A stretch of 64,000 bases of DNA, taken from positions 1 to 64,000 of the forward strand of contig DASXMR010000060.1 in the NCBI GenBank assembly GCA_036495525.1. Reading direction: 5' to 3'. Origin of the DNA: DASXMR01 sp036495525. Its GTDB lineage: Bacteria; Actinomycetota; Actinomycetes; Streptosporangiales; Streptosporangiaceae. The position numbers and the translations under genes were made by a program. Shown piece after piece: positions 47,503 through 55,768 of this stretch (position 1 is the stretch's first letter; the number at the start of each line of letters is the position of its first letter). The notes beneath the pieces are model-generated. The model searched no databases and was not told the DNA's origin. It saw nothing but the letters and a program-made list of their open reading frames with translations.

Positions 47503-48420
47503 GTGCCTGCTGAGCCGCCAGCCGTCGCGCCGCCGCGCCGCGGACAGGCAGGCTGGCCGCAGCAGGCGGCCGGGCAGCCCTCCCGGCCGGCGGACGCGAC
47601 GGTCCGGCTGCGGCTGAACATCAGCTACGACGGAACGGCCTTCCACGGCTGGGCGAGGCAGCCCGGCCTGCGCACCGTCCAGCAGGTCATCGAGGACGCG
47701 CTTGGCGTCGTGCTGAGGTCCGAGGAGCCGCCGCCGCTGACGGTGGCCGGGCGCACAGACGCGGGCGTGCACGCCCGCGGGCAGGTGGCACACGCCGATG
47801 TCCCCGCCGCGCACTGGGAGGCAGCGGAAGGCTCGGCGGCGCGCAGGCTCGCCAGGCTGCTGCCGGGCGATGCGCTGGTCCGTTCCGTACACCCGGCCGC
47901 TGCGGGCTTCGACGCCCGCTTCTCGGCGCTGTGGCGGCGCTACTCCTACCGGGTCTGCACCGATCCGGCCGGGGTCGAGCCGCTGCGGCGGCACGACACC
48001 CTGTGGTACCCGCGCGAGCTCGACCTGGCCCGGATGAACCAGGCCGCCGCGGCCTGCCTCGGCGAGCACGACTTCGCTGCGTTCTGCCGCAGCCGGGAGG
48101 GCGCCACCACCGTGCGCACGCTGCTGCGGCTGGAGTGGCAGCAGGCCGAGCCTGGCGTGGCCGTCGCCGCGGTCAGCGCCGACGCTTTCTGTCACAACAT
48201 GGTCCGCGCGCTGGTCGGAGGGCTGCTCCCGGTCGGCGACGGGAGCCGGCCGCCCGGCTGGCCGGCCGGCCTGCTCGCCGCGCGGCTGCGCGATCCGGCC
48301 GTGCGGGTCGTGCCGGCGCGCGGCCTGTGCCTGGAGGAGGTCTGCTATCCGGCGGCTGACCAGCTGGCCGCCAGGGCTGCGCAGACCCGGCGGGTACGCG
48401 GCAGCACGGCGTCGCCCTGA
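47503..48420 (+). CDS. truA: tRNA pseudouridine synthase A
   Basis: Converts U38–U40 of tRNA anticodon stems to pseudouridine. The catalytic Asp lies in GRTDAGVHARGQ. RLNISYDGTAFHGWARQ, RRYSYRV and FCHNMVRALVGGLL are present. The open frame starts at ATG 47437, but that would place the alpha-operon terminator inside the coding region. GTG 47503, the next in-frame start, lies past it and still gives about 34 residues before the conserved core, so I use it with reserve (305 residues). truA behind rplQ is the standard actinobacterial order. Confidence 0.9.
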   Translation: MPAEPPAVAPPRRGQAGWPQQAAGQPSRPADATVRLRLNISYDGTAFHGWARQPGLRTVQQVIEDALGVVLRSEEPPPLTVAGRTDAGVHARGQVAHADVPAAHWEAAEGSAARRLARLLPGDALVRSVHPAAAGFDARFSALWRRYSYRVCTDPAGVEPLRRHDTLWYPRELDLARMNQAAAACLGEHDFAAFCRSREGATTVRTLLRLEWQQAEPGVAVAAVSADAFCHNMVRALVGGLLPVGDGSRPPGWPAGLLAARLRDPAVRVVPARGLCLEEVCYPAADQLAARAAQTRRVRGSTASP

Positions 48421-48494
48421 GCGGCGGAGCGCTGCAACGGTACGGCGGGCAATCGAGCTCTTCTGGTCACGGCGCCCTGCACGACGACGGCTGG

Positions 48495-50234
48495 TTACGG
48501 CTTGCCGGCCACCATGCGGCTGGTCAGGCTGACGTTCACGGTGTGCCGGATCAGCTGGTTCATGAACATCACCAGGGCCTGCCGCTGTGCCTTGCCCTTG
48601 GGCGCCTGGCCGCCGGTACCGTCGGCGAACACCAGAATCAGGTAGTGGCCCTTGACTTCGGCCTCTTCCAGGCCAGCCGCCTTCGACAGCTTGCTCGCCG
48701 GCCCGCGCTTCGCGTTCAGCGGCCTGATGAACTGGGCCGGGCCGGTATTCTTCCCCGCCTTCGCCGCCGCCGTCGCGGTTCGCAGGTTCAGCACGCCGAT
48801 GGTGCCCATCTGCTTCTTGCCCGCTGACAGGTAGCTCGCTCGCAGCACCTGGCTGCAGCCGGCGTCCGCCACGGCGTGCTGCAGCCGCTGGCCGACGACG
48901 CCGGCCGCGCATTTCTTGCCGACCAGGCCAGCCGACCTGGTGTAGGCGGCGCCGGCGGTGAAACGCGCCGGGAACAGCTCGCTGAGCGTCAGCGGCAGCG
49001 GGTCACTTGAGCGTGCCGAGATATACCGCCACCGCCCCTGCGGGGGCGTGGCCGAGGCAGACGGCGAGGTCGGCGCCGGCGAGGCGGCTGGCACGACGGC
49101 GGCCGGAGTCTGCGCGGCCGGCGGCCGCGCGCTGCTCGCCTGCTGGTGGTGCTTGACCAGGTAGTACGTCAGGGCGCCCAGCACCAGGATGAGCGCGATG
49201 CTCACCAGGACCGGGCCACGGCGCGACCGCTTGCGCGCCCGGCTCGCCTTGCCGCTCCGCTTGCTGCTGACGGCCGCCGGTGCCTGGGTGCCGGCCGCCG
49301 CCGCGGCTGCCTGGTCGCCGCTAACTCGGACACGGCCCGCCTGGTCGCGGCTGGCCTGCCTGCTGGCGGCCCTGCCGCTGGCTGCTGCCTGGCGCCCGGC
49401 AGGTCCGCGCTTTGCCGGGCCAGGGCTGCCCTTGCCAGCCGCCGCCGGACTGTCCTGGCGGGTGGCCGGGGCCCCGGCCACGGGATCAGCAGGCGGCCTG
49501 ACAGCACTTCCTGCGGCGCGCTCCTGGCCAGCTGCCGTGTCCGCCGCGGCCAGGTTGGTGCCCGCGCTTGCCTGCCGTGCGGCCGCGGGATCAGCAGCTC
49601 GCTGCCCGGCCCGACCAGCAGGGCCGGCCGGATCAGCGGGCCGGCCCGGCTTGCCGTGGCGCGCCCGGCCCCCGGCTGGCCCTGAGCCGGCTGGCCCGCT
49701 GCCTGCTGGCCCGCCGCCTGCAGGCCACGTCCCGGCCGGATAAGTCCACGTTCCGGTCTCCCTGCCGTCGCTGACCGCCCCCCAGGTCTGGGTGGAGGTC
49801 ACGTCAGCGGCCGGGTCACTCACGGCCAGGGCCGGGTAGCCAGCATCCTGATAGCCCGCGTCCGCGCCAGCCGGGCCGCCGCCTTGCTGTTCGCCGCCGC
49901 GGCCGGGCATGCCAGCGGTGTTCCAGGCAGAGAACTGGCCGGGCGGGTACAGCGGCGGCGGCTGGCCGGGAGCCGGCGGGAAGCCGCGCAGCGGGCCCTT
50001 GCCGGCCGTCGCGCCCGCCCGGCCGTACCTGCCCGGCTCCGCGTCCGAGGTCGCGCCATGCTGCTGGGGGTCGCGATAGCCGGGACTGAACAGCGCCGAA
50101 TCGCGAGGCTGGCCGGAGTCGTGAGGCTGGCCGGAGCTGACGCCGTGCCGGCGCCGCGGCTGCGCATCCGGCTCGGAAGCGCCCCGCCGCCTGCCAGATG
50201 GCTGCCCGGCGCCATTTTCACCCGGGTAGCGCAT
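48495..50234 (-). CDS. Single-pass membrane protein with disordered N-terminus, unknown
   Basis: A 579-residue protein on the strand opposite to all its neighbours. About 335 residues of Gly/Pro/Ala/Arg-rich disordered sequence, including GPAGSGPAGSGPAGG, end in a very basic stretch (KRSGKASRARKRSRR). One TM helix follows (PVLVSIALILVLGALTYYLV), then a Pro/Ala stalk and a compact exported domain of about 165 residues (from RWRYISARSSDPLPLTLSELFP) with two cysteines (KKCAAG, AGCSQV), likely disulphide-bonded. The domain alternates strand-like and helix-like segments (QMGTIGVLNLRTATAAAKAG, then YLILVFADGT). I do not recognise the family. Actinobacteria often carry such proteins with a serine/threonine-kinase-like topology but no kinase, so a sensor or cell-envelope role is only a guess. 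ATG ends at 50234. Confidence 0.75.
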   Translation of the reverse strand: MRYPGENGAGQPSGRRRGASEPDAQPRRRHGVSSGQPHDSGQPRDSALFSPGYRDPQQHGATSDAEPGRYGRAGATAGKGPLRGFPPAPGQPPPLYPPGQFSAWNTAGMPGRGGEQQGGGPAGADAGYQDAGYPALAVSDPAADVTSTQTWGAVSDGRETGTWTYPAGTWPAGGGPAGSGPAGSGPAGGRARHGKPGRPADPAGPAGRAGQRAADPAAARQASAGTNLAAADTAAGQERAAGSAVRPPADPVAGAPATRQDSPAAAGKGSPGPAKRGPAGRQAAASGRAASRQASRDQAGRVRVSGDQAAAAAAGTQAPAAVSSKRSGKASRARKRSRRGPVLVSIALILVLGALTYYLVKHHQQASSARPPAAQTPAAVVPAASPAPTSPSASATPPQGRWRYISARSSDPLPLTLSELFPARFTAGAAYTRSAGLVGKKCAAGVVGQRLQHAVADAGCSQVLRASYLSAGKKQMGTIGVLNLRTATAAAKAGKNTGPAQFIRPLNAKRGPASKLSKAAGLEEAEVKGHYLILVFADGTGGQAPKGKAQRQALVMFMNQLIRHTVNVSLTSRMVAGKP

Positions 50235-50337
50235 TCCGTGAGCGTATCGTTCCTGGCGCGCGCGTTAGCGTCGTCGGGCGCATTATCACGGCCGCTGCTG
50301 CCGGTCAGCTAGCCGCCCGGCTGCGGCGGCCGCCGCT

Positions 50338-50366
50338 TTGACCAGGCCGGCGGCGCCCGGTATCCT
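50338..50366 (+). promoter_or_regulatory. rplM–rpsI promoter
   Basis: TTGACC (50338–50343), a 17-base spacer, TATCCT (50361–50366). Predicted start near 50373, giving a leader of about 135 bases that is GC-rich and may fold; an L13-type leader was not confirmed. Confidence 0.7.
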
Positions 50367-50507
50367 GCTCAGGCGTCCATGTGTACCGGCATGCCCGCGC
50401 GCCCGCACGCAGCGGGCACGTGAGCCGGGGCCGGGGCCGCGGATTCCCCAGCCGGGGCAGCAGTCCCCAGGCGAGGGCCCACGATCAGGACTCACACGCA
50501 AAGGCTT

Positions 50508-50978
50508 ATGACTGTGCGCACTTTCAGCCCGAAGGCCGACGGCATCGAGCGTGCCTGGCATGTCATCGACGCGTCGGACGTCGTTCTCGGCCGGCTTGCC
50601 AGCCAGGCGGCGATCCTGCTGCGCGGCAAGCACAAGCCGATCTTCGCCCCGCACCTGGACACCGGCGATTTCGTGATCATCGTCAACGCGGCCAAGGTCG
50701 CGCTGACCGGGACCAAGCTGGAGCACAAGCTGGCTTACCGGCATTCCGGCTACCCCGGCGGCCTGCGTTCGATTGCCTATCGCGAGCTGATGGCCAGGAA
50801 CCCTGAGCGCGCGGTCGAAAAGGCCGTCAGGGGGATGCTGCCGAAGAACACGCTGGGCCGCCAGATGCTGCGCAAGCTGAAGGTGTACGCCGGCCCCGAG
50901 CACCCGCATCAGGCACAGCAGCCGGTGCCGTTCACGATCACTCAGGTCAGCCAGCAGGCCGGGGAGCGGGCTAGCTAG
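50508..50978 (+). CDS. rplM: 50S ribosomal protein L13
   Basis: Early 50S assembly protein. The 156 residues have WHVIDASDVVLGRLASQAA, LRGKHKPIFAPHLDTGDFVIIVNA, YRHSGYPGGLRS and KGMLPKNTLG-type (RGMLPKNTLGRQMLRKLKVY) motifs. ATG 50508 is used. Its ribosome-binding site (CAAAGG) is only fair. It is in an operon with rpsI. Confidence 0.97.
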   Translation: MTVRTFSPKADGIERAWHVIDASDVVLGRLASQAAILLRGKHKPIFAPHLDTGDFVIIVNAAKVALTGTKLEHKLAYRHSGYPGGLRSIAYRELMARNPERAVEKAVRGMLPKNTLGRQMLRKLKVYAGPEHPHQAQQPVPFTITQVSQQAGERAS

Positions 50979-51063
50979 CCCGTCCGAGCCAGCCGCCACG
51001 GCAAGCAGGACGTCAAGCAGAGCCGGATAACGTACCGCGACCAGGAAGCACGAGGAAGACAAC

Positions 51064-51594
51064 GTGGCCGAGTCCACTGACACGCAGGCGCCAGCCGCAA
51101 CCCAGCCGGGAGACGAGGGCGCCGGCGAGCACGTGTCGCACTACACCACCGAGACTGGCGACCAGCCGGCCGGGGGTGCTGCGCGGCCGGCGCGCAAGCC
51201 GGTGGTGACCGGCAACGCGATGGGCACGGGCCGCCGCAAGGAAGCGATCGCGCGGGTGCGGATCCTGCCTGGCACCGGCAAGTACCAGATCAACGACAGG
51301 TCGCTCGACGAGTACTTCCCCAACAAGGTGCACCAGCAGCTGATCAATGAGCCCTTCGTGCTGCTCGGCGCCGATGACCAGTTCGACGTCGTCGCCCGGA
51401 TCACCGGCGGCGGCGTGACCGGCCAGGCAGGTGCGCTGCGGCTGGGCATCGCCAGGTCGCTGCAGCTGGTCGACCCGGAGAACCGCCCTGCGCTCAAGCG
51501 GGCCGGCTTCCTGACCAGGGACGCCAGGGTCAAGGAGCGCAAGAAGGCCGGACTGAAGAAGGCGCGCAAGGCCCCGCAGTACTCCAAGCGCTAG
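51064..51594 (+). CDS. rpsI: 30S ribosomal protein S9
   Basis: S9's C-terminal tail touches P-site tRNA, and it ends here with the conserved KAPQYSKR. The core from about residue 48 (GTGRRKEAIARVRILPGTG, then VTGQAGALRLGIARSL) is normal. An acidic/Ala-rich N-terminal extension of about 47 residues gives 176, as in many actinobacteria. GTG 51064 follows GAGGAAGACAAC. Confidence 0.97.
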   Translation: MAESTDTQAPAATQPGDEGAGEHVSHYTTETGDQPAGGAARPARKPVVTGNAMGTGRRKEAIARVRILPGTGKYQINDRSLDEYFPNKVHQQLINEPFVLLGADDQFDVVARITGGGVTGQAGALRLGIARSLQLVDPENRPALKRAGFLTRDARVKERKKAGLKKARKAPQYSKR

Positions 51595-51654
51595 TCTGCG
51601 CCCCACCCCGCCGTCCGAAGACCATCGGCTCTTTCCAGACCGGGAGTGGTTTCC

Positions 51655-53088
51655 ATGGGCCGGCTTTTCGGTACTGACGGTGTCCGGGGCGTAGCGGGGC
51701 GCGACCTCACTGCGCGCCTCGCGACCGAACTGGCCACCGCTGCCGCCGGGGTGCTCGCTGGCTCGGGCGCGTTCGCCATGGCCGGGCTCGCGCACCGGCG
51801 CCCGGTCGCGCTTGTCGGCCGCGATCCGCGCTCCTCGGGAGAGTTCCTCGAGGCGGCTGTCGTCGCCGGGCTGGCCGGCAGCGGCGTGGATGTACTGAGG
51901 CTGGGCGTCATCCCCACGCCGGCTGTGGCCTACCTCACTGGCGCGCTCGGAGCCGAATTCGGCGTCATGCTGTCCGCCAGCCACAACCCGGCCGCTGACA
52001 ACGGCATCAAGTTCTTCTCCGCAGGCGGGCAGAAGCTGCCTGACGAGGTGGAAGACCAGATCGAGGCGCGGCTCGCGCACCTGCCGGACGGGCCCCTGGT
52101 ACGGGACGGGCATCCGGACAGCGCCGCCCGGGCTGGCGCCCCCGGCGTGCCGGACGGCGGATTCGGCCGCGTCAGCGACGCGTCCGGCGAAGGCGAGCGG
52201 TACCTGGAGCATCTGCTGGCCACCCTGGACGGCGTCGGCCGGCCGGGCTCGGGGCCGCTGGCTGGCCTGCGGGTCGTCGTTGACTGCGCCAACGGGGCCG
52301 CCTACCAGCTGTCGCCGCGGATGCTGCGGGAGGCGGGGGCCGAGGTCATCGCGATCGGCGCCAGCCCGGATGGCGAGAACATCAACGCCGGCTGCGGGTC
52401 GACCAGCCTGGGCGTGCTCTCGGCTGCCGTGGTCGAGCACGGCGCCGACGCTGGCATCGCGCACGACGGCGACGCCGACCGGTGCCTGGCGGTCGATGCC
52501 GCCGGGCAGGTCATCGACGGAGACCAGATTCTCGCGGTGCTCGCGCTGGCGCTGCGTGCCGCCGGCCGGCTGGCCGGCGACACGGTGGTGGCCACCGTCA
52601 TGTCCAACCTTGGCTTCCGCCGGGCCATGCTGGAGGCCGGCATCAGCGTGGTCGAGACCCCCGTTGGTGACCGCTACCTGGGCGCTGCGATGCGCGACGG
52701 CAATTACGTGCTGGGCGGCGAGCAGTCGGGGCACATCATCCTGCTGGAGCACGCCAGCACCGGCGACGGGCTGCTGACCGCGCTGCACTTGCTGGCCGTG
52801 GCGGCCAGCCAGGGCGCACCGCTGGCCGAGCTGGTCGGCAGCGTCATGAGCAGGTACCCGCAGGTGCTCATCAACGTGCCAGGGGTGAACAAGAGCCTGG
52901 TCGCCTCTTCCGGCGTGCTCACCGCCGCGGTGGCTGCCGCTCAGGCAGAGCTGGGCGACACCGGGCGGGTGCTGGTCAGGCCCAGCGGCACCGAGCCGGC
53001 CGTGCGGGTGATGGTCGAATCGGTCGACGCAGGCCAGGCGCGCCGGCTGGCCGGCCAGCTCGCCGAGACGGTCCGCGGCCTTACCTGA
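51655..53088 (+). CDS. glmM: Phosphoglucosamine mutase
   Basis: Converts glucosamine-6-phosphate to glucosamine-1-phosphate on the way to UDP-GlcNAc, feeding peptidoglycan and polysaccharide synthesis. The 477 residues carry the active-site phosphoserine S109 in SASHNP, Mg2+ ligands D271, D273 and D275 in HDGDADR, and the phosphate-binding loop RPSGTEPAVRVMVE. ATG 51655 follows GGGAGTGG. The frame is open nine bases upstream. Location after rpsI is typical of actinobacteria. It makes a logical link to the surface-polysaccharide genes that follow. Confidence 0.97.
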   Translation: MGRLFGTDGVRGVAGRDLTARLATELATAAAGVLAGSGAFAMAGLAHRRPVALVGRDPRSSGEFLEAAVVAGLAGSGVDVLRLGVIPTPAVAYLTGALGAEFGVMLSASHNPAADNGIKFFSAGGQKLPDEVEDQIEARLAHLPDGPLVRDGHPDSAARAGAPGVPDGGFGRVSDASGEGERYLEHLLATLDGVGRPGSGPLAGLRVVVDCANGAAYQLSPRMLREAGAEVIAIGASPDGENINAGCGSTSLGVLSAAVVEHGADAGIAHDGDADRCLAVDAAGQVIDGDQILAVLALALRAAGRLAGDTVVATVMSNLGFRRAMLEAGISVVETPVGDRYLGAAMRDGNYVLGGEQSGHIILLEHASTGDGLLTALHLLAVAASQGAPLAELVGSVMSRYPQVLINVPGVNKSLVASSGVLTAAVAAAQAELGDTGRVLVRPSGTEPAVRVMVESVDAGQARRLAGQLAETVRGLT

Positions 53089-53123
53089 CCGGCCTGGGCC
53101 ACCGCGTCGCCCAGCTGGTGCCG

Positions 53124-53144
53124 TACCGCGCTGCCGTCGCGGTA
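53124..53144. terminator. Hairpin between convergent glmM and cupin genes
   Basis: Seven-base stem TACCGCG/CGCGGTA with a seven-base loop, midway in the 106-base gap. It could serve both strands. No T-tract. Confidence 0.45.
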
Positions 53145-53194
53145 GCACTGGCAGCGTGACACCGATGATCGCGCGGGCTGTCAGCTGCGGCGTA

Positions 53195-54109
53195 CTAGCC
53201 GGATCCGTGCGCCGCCTTCGCGGCGACCGCCGAGCGCAGCTTCTGGGCACGCGCCCAGGCGCGCATCGCACCTACCTTCGCGGCATCGGCGGCAGCTGAG
53301 TGGCCAGGTGGCCGGGGGTGCATATGCAGCGGCCTGGCGCGAGCGTTGAAGGCCTCGACCAGGTTCTCGCGCTCGGTGGCGGCGGTGAAGTACGTCAGCG
53401 TGACCGAGAGCGAGATGGCCGGACCGTTGTGCACCCAGTGCGGCGCTACCGGCGGAATGTAGACGCCCAGGCCCGGCGTGAGGTCGTAGGAAGCCAGCTC
53501 GGTGGGCAGGGCTTCAATTCGGCCGTGGGAGCCGTCCCAGTACCGCTCCACCTCGTGGCGGCGGTCGGCGACAGTGTTGAAGCGTCCGAAGCTCACCTTC
53601 TTGGCCCCGCTGACCTGCATCAGGAGGCTGTGCTCGATGTCGAAGTGAGCTGGCGTGACCGAGTTCGGCGAGGAGACGAAGATGAATCCGACCCGGTTGA
53701 GCATCTTGCCTTGGCGGCCCATCATCCGTGGCTCGAGTTCGTCAAGGGAGGAGTTCATCAGGTCCGCGTACGCCGGGTCCTCCTCGATGTTGAGCAGGGT
53801 TAGCCAGGCATTCGCATTCTCTATGTCCCGGATTACATCGCCAGGCCGGTCGAGCGCGCCTCTGGGCGGGCCGCCTTCGGGAACCAGCAGCGGCTGAGCC
53901 GCGGTGTCACAGATCACCGAACGCCGCGGCAGCCGGTCAGCGAGATCAGCGATCGACGGAAGCGCGAGCCGCTCATCCTCATGCAGCAGATGAGTGAACT
54001 GCGCGGGCTGCTGCGGGAACGCGCCGCCATCGGGAAGCCCGCTGAGCGTCGGGAGTTCCTGGCTAGCTGGTTGCGTTGCCAACTCACACCTCCAGATGAT
54101 GCAGCGCAT
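53195..54109 (-). CDS. JmjC/cupin-8-like putative Fe(II)/2-oxoglutarate oxygenase
   Basis: 304 residues from ATG at 54109. The middle and C-terminal part has the double-stranded beta-helix pattern with metal ligands H155, D157 (AHFDIEH) and H224 (PPVAPHWVHN), and nearby Trp and Lys residues (GAKKVSFGRF) as in cupin_8/JmjC proteins. Such enzymes hydroxylate proteins, peptides or small molecules with O2 and 2-oxoglutarate. The substrate here is unknown. The open frame continues to 54592, but that part overlaps the divergent lipoprotein gene. The chosen ATG lacks a clear ribosome-binding site, so the true start could be slightly different. Divergent from the lipoprotein gene. Confidence 0.7.
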   Translation of the reverse strand: MRCIIWRCELATQPASQELPTLSGLPDGGAFPQQPAQFTHLLHEDERLALPSIADLADRLPRRSVICDTAAQPLLVPEGGPPRGALDRPGDVIRDIENANAWLTLLNIEEDPAYADLMNSSLDELEPRMMGRQGKMLNRVGFIFVSSPNSVTPAHFDIEHSLLMQVSGAKKVSFGRFNTVADRRHEVERYWDGSHGRIEALPTELASYDLTPGLGVYIPPVAPHWVHNGPAISLSVTLTYFTAATERENLVEAFNARARPLHMHPRPPGHSAAADAAKVGAMRAWARAQKLRSAVAAKAAHGSG

Positions 54110-54265
54110 TTGCCGCAGGTCTGGCGCTTCGCATCTCAGGCGATGCGCAAAGAGCGGTGAGTCCCTGCGGGATGCTTCTGCGGTTCGCCTACCAGGGCTC
54201 GCCGCGGGCTGCACGCGCCACGGCTCCGGTTCGCTGCGAACCCGTGGCCAGCGCGCCATCACGGA

Positions 54266-54295
54266 TTGTGACGATGCTAGCACTTCAGTTAGTCT
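54266..54295 (+). promoter_or_regulatory. Promoter of the glycoside-hydrolase-like gene
   Basis: TTGTGA (54266–54271), an 18-base spacer, TAGTCT (54290–54295). The ATG at 54303 begins seven bases after the −10, so the message would be leaderless. Confidence 0.6.
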
Positions 54296-54302
54296 CGGCC
54301 AC

Positions 54303-55625
54303 ATGACCGCGGCGAACGGTCGGCGACCCGGTATTTTCGGCGCGCTGCGCCGCGTGATGCGGCTAGCGGTCGTCGCCGGGCTGGCTGCAGGGCTGATGGC
54401 CGCGTGCACGTCGCAGGCGCCGGCTTCGTTCCTGCCAGCTACGTCGCCCCGGTTTTCCGGCGGTGTTCCGGTTAAGACGTTCAGCCTGATGCTCGATACG
54501 GCGCGAGTCCAGGCCACCACGAGAGCGCAGTGGCGGGAGATCGCGCGCGCGAACAGGCTTGTCGTGCTCAACTCGTGGGAATACCGCCTCATCCCGCTGC
54601 TGCGGCACGCGAACCCCAGGCTTCAGGTCTGGGTGTACAAGAACCTGTCGGGCGTGCGCTCAGACGACTGCTCGACTTTCAACGGTGAATGCGGTGGCTG
54701 CCCGGCCGGCGTCCGCGACGCGGCGCACTTGTCGTCCGGAATGGGATATTGCTGGGTAAGGCGACATCATCCGCAGTGGCTGCTGCGCGCCGCAGCGACT
54801 GGCCGCCCGCTTGAATTCCGCGGTTACCCGCATATCTGGGAGACCGATTACGGCAGTGCGGCCTATCAGCGCCGCTGGCTAGCCAACGTGCTTGCCGATG
54901 TAGGCCGGCACGGCTGGGACGGCGTTCTGGTCGACAACGCGCTGAGCACAGCGGACGCCTTCGGCGTGGCAGCGAAATATCCGACTGATGCTGCAGTCCA
55001 GGCTGCTACGTACTCGGCTCTGCGGTACCTCGGGCCCGCGCTGCGTCAGGCAGGTACCGGTTCAGTATTCAATGTCGGCTTCGCTCCCATGTTCCGCGGT
55101 CTGTGGGAACGATGGCTGCGCCCTGTCGAGGGCCTCGAGCAGGAGTTCTATCTCTCGTACTCGGCCGTGCCCGATGTCGTCGGCGACCGCGCGTGGGGCA
55201 CATACCAGCAGGAACTGCTCTCGTGCGCGGCTCACCGCAAGAGCTGCTGGTTTCACACCGGCGACTACTCAGGCGGCGTGACCTCCCAGACGCGCCAGTA
55301 CGCGCTGGCTTCGTATTTGCTCGCCAATGACGGCCATCAGCTCTGGGCAGCGGGGACCACCGGGCAGAAGCCGCCCGGGCCGGCGCTGGCGCTTGGGGCG
55401 CCTAAGGGTGGCATGAGGCACCTGGGCCGAGCCTGGGGCCGGTATTTCCCCGGCGGCGTCGCCGTGGTGAATCCGTCGAGCACCCGGCTGAGGGTGGGGC
55501 TTGGCGGAACTTACCTCGATGACGGTCGCCCCGTCGCGGCGATCACTCTTGGCCCCGCGAGCGGCGCGGTACTTCGCGCGGCTGCGGCCGGGCGGCTGCC
55601 GTCGGCAGAAAGGCCGCCGCGCTAA
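54303..55625 (+). CDS. Lipoprotein resembling hypothetical glycoside hydrolases (GHL15-like)
   Basis: 440 residues. N-terminal basic stretch, hydrophobic helix and lipobox-like LMAAC (Cys about residue 37) give an exported lipoprotein. The body looks like a TIM barrel: RLVVLNSWEYRLIPLLRHANPRLQVWVYKNLS, then IWETDYGSAAYQRRWLANVLADVGRHGWDGVLVDNALS, matching the DG(V/I)xxDN strand-end motif of the putative GHL15 family as I know it. Four cysteines in CSTFNGECGGC and CWV may form disulphides. It ends with a small beta domain (VVNPSSTRLRVGLGGTYLDDG). Substrate unknown; polysaccharide context fits. ATG 54303 is favoured by the lipobox distance and the leaderless promoter. The open frame from 53994 would overlap the divergent gene. 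Confidence 0.7.
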   Translation: MTAANGRRPGIFGALRRVMRLAVVAGLAAGLMAACTSQAPASFLPATSPRFSGGVPVKTFSLMLDTARVQATTRAQWREIARANRLVVLNSWEYRLIPLLRHANPRLQVWVYKNLSGVRSDDCSTFNGECGGCPAGVRDAAHLSSGMGYCWVRRHHPQWLLRAAATGRPLEFRGYPHIWETDYGSAAYQRRWLANVLADVGRHGWDGVLVDNALSTADAFGVAAKYPTDAAVQAATYSALRYLGPALRQAGTGSVFNVGFAPMFRGLWERWLRPVEGLEQEFYLSYSAVPDVVGDRAWGTYQQELLSCAAHRKSCWFHTGDYSGGVTSQTRQYALASYLLANDGHQLWAAGTTGQKPPGPALALGAPKGGMRHLGRAWGRYFPGGVAVVNPSSTRLRVGLGGTYLDDGRPVAAITLGPASGAVLRAAAAGRLPSAERPPR

Positions 55626-55768
55626 ATGCGCGGCGGCACCTTCTCGCAGTACCCACCCTGGCCGCGCGGTGGGCGGCAGCGCACCGACCCGTGCGACCTC
55701 GAATGCGGAATGTTTGCGCTGGTCGCCGAGGGTATTGCGGTCCCGTACGAGGGGAGGGGGGGTGTACT

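Noticed and set aside
53994..54302. N-terminal extension of the glycoside-hydrolase-like gene
   Set aside because: It overlaps the divergent cupin gene, and the lipoprotein signal begins only after ATG 54303.
54110..54592. N-terminal extension of the cupin-like gene
   Set aside because: It runs antisense into the lipoprotein gene and is Arg/Ser-rich with no conserved feature.
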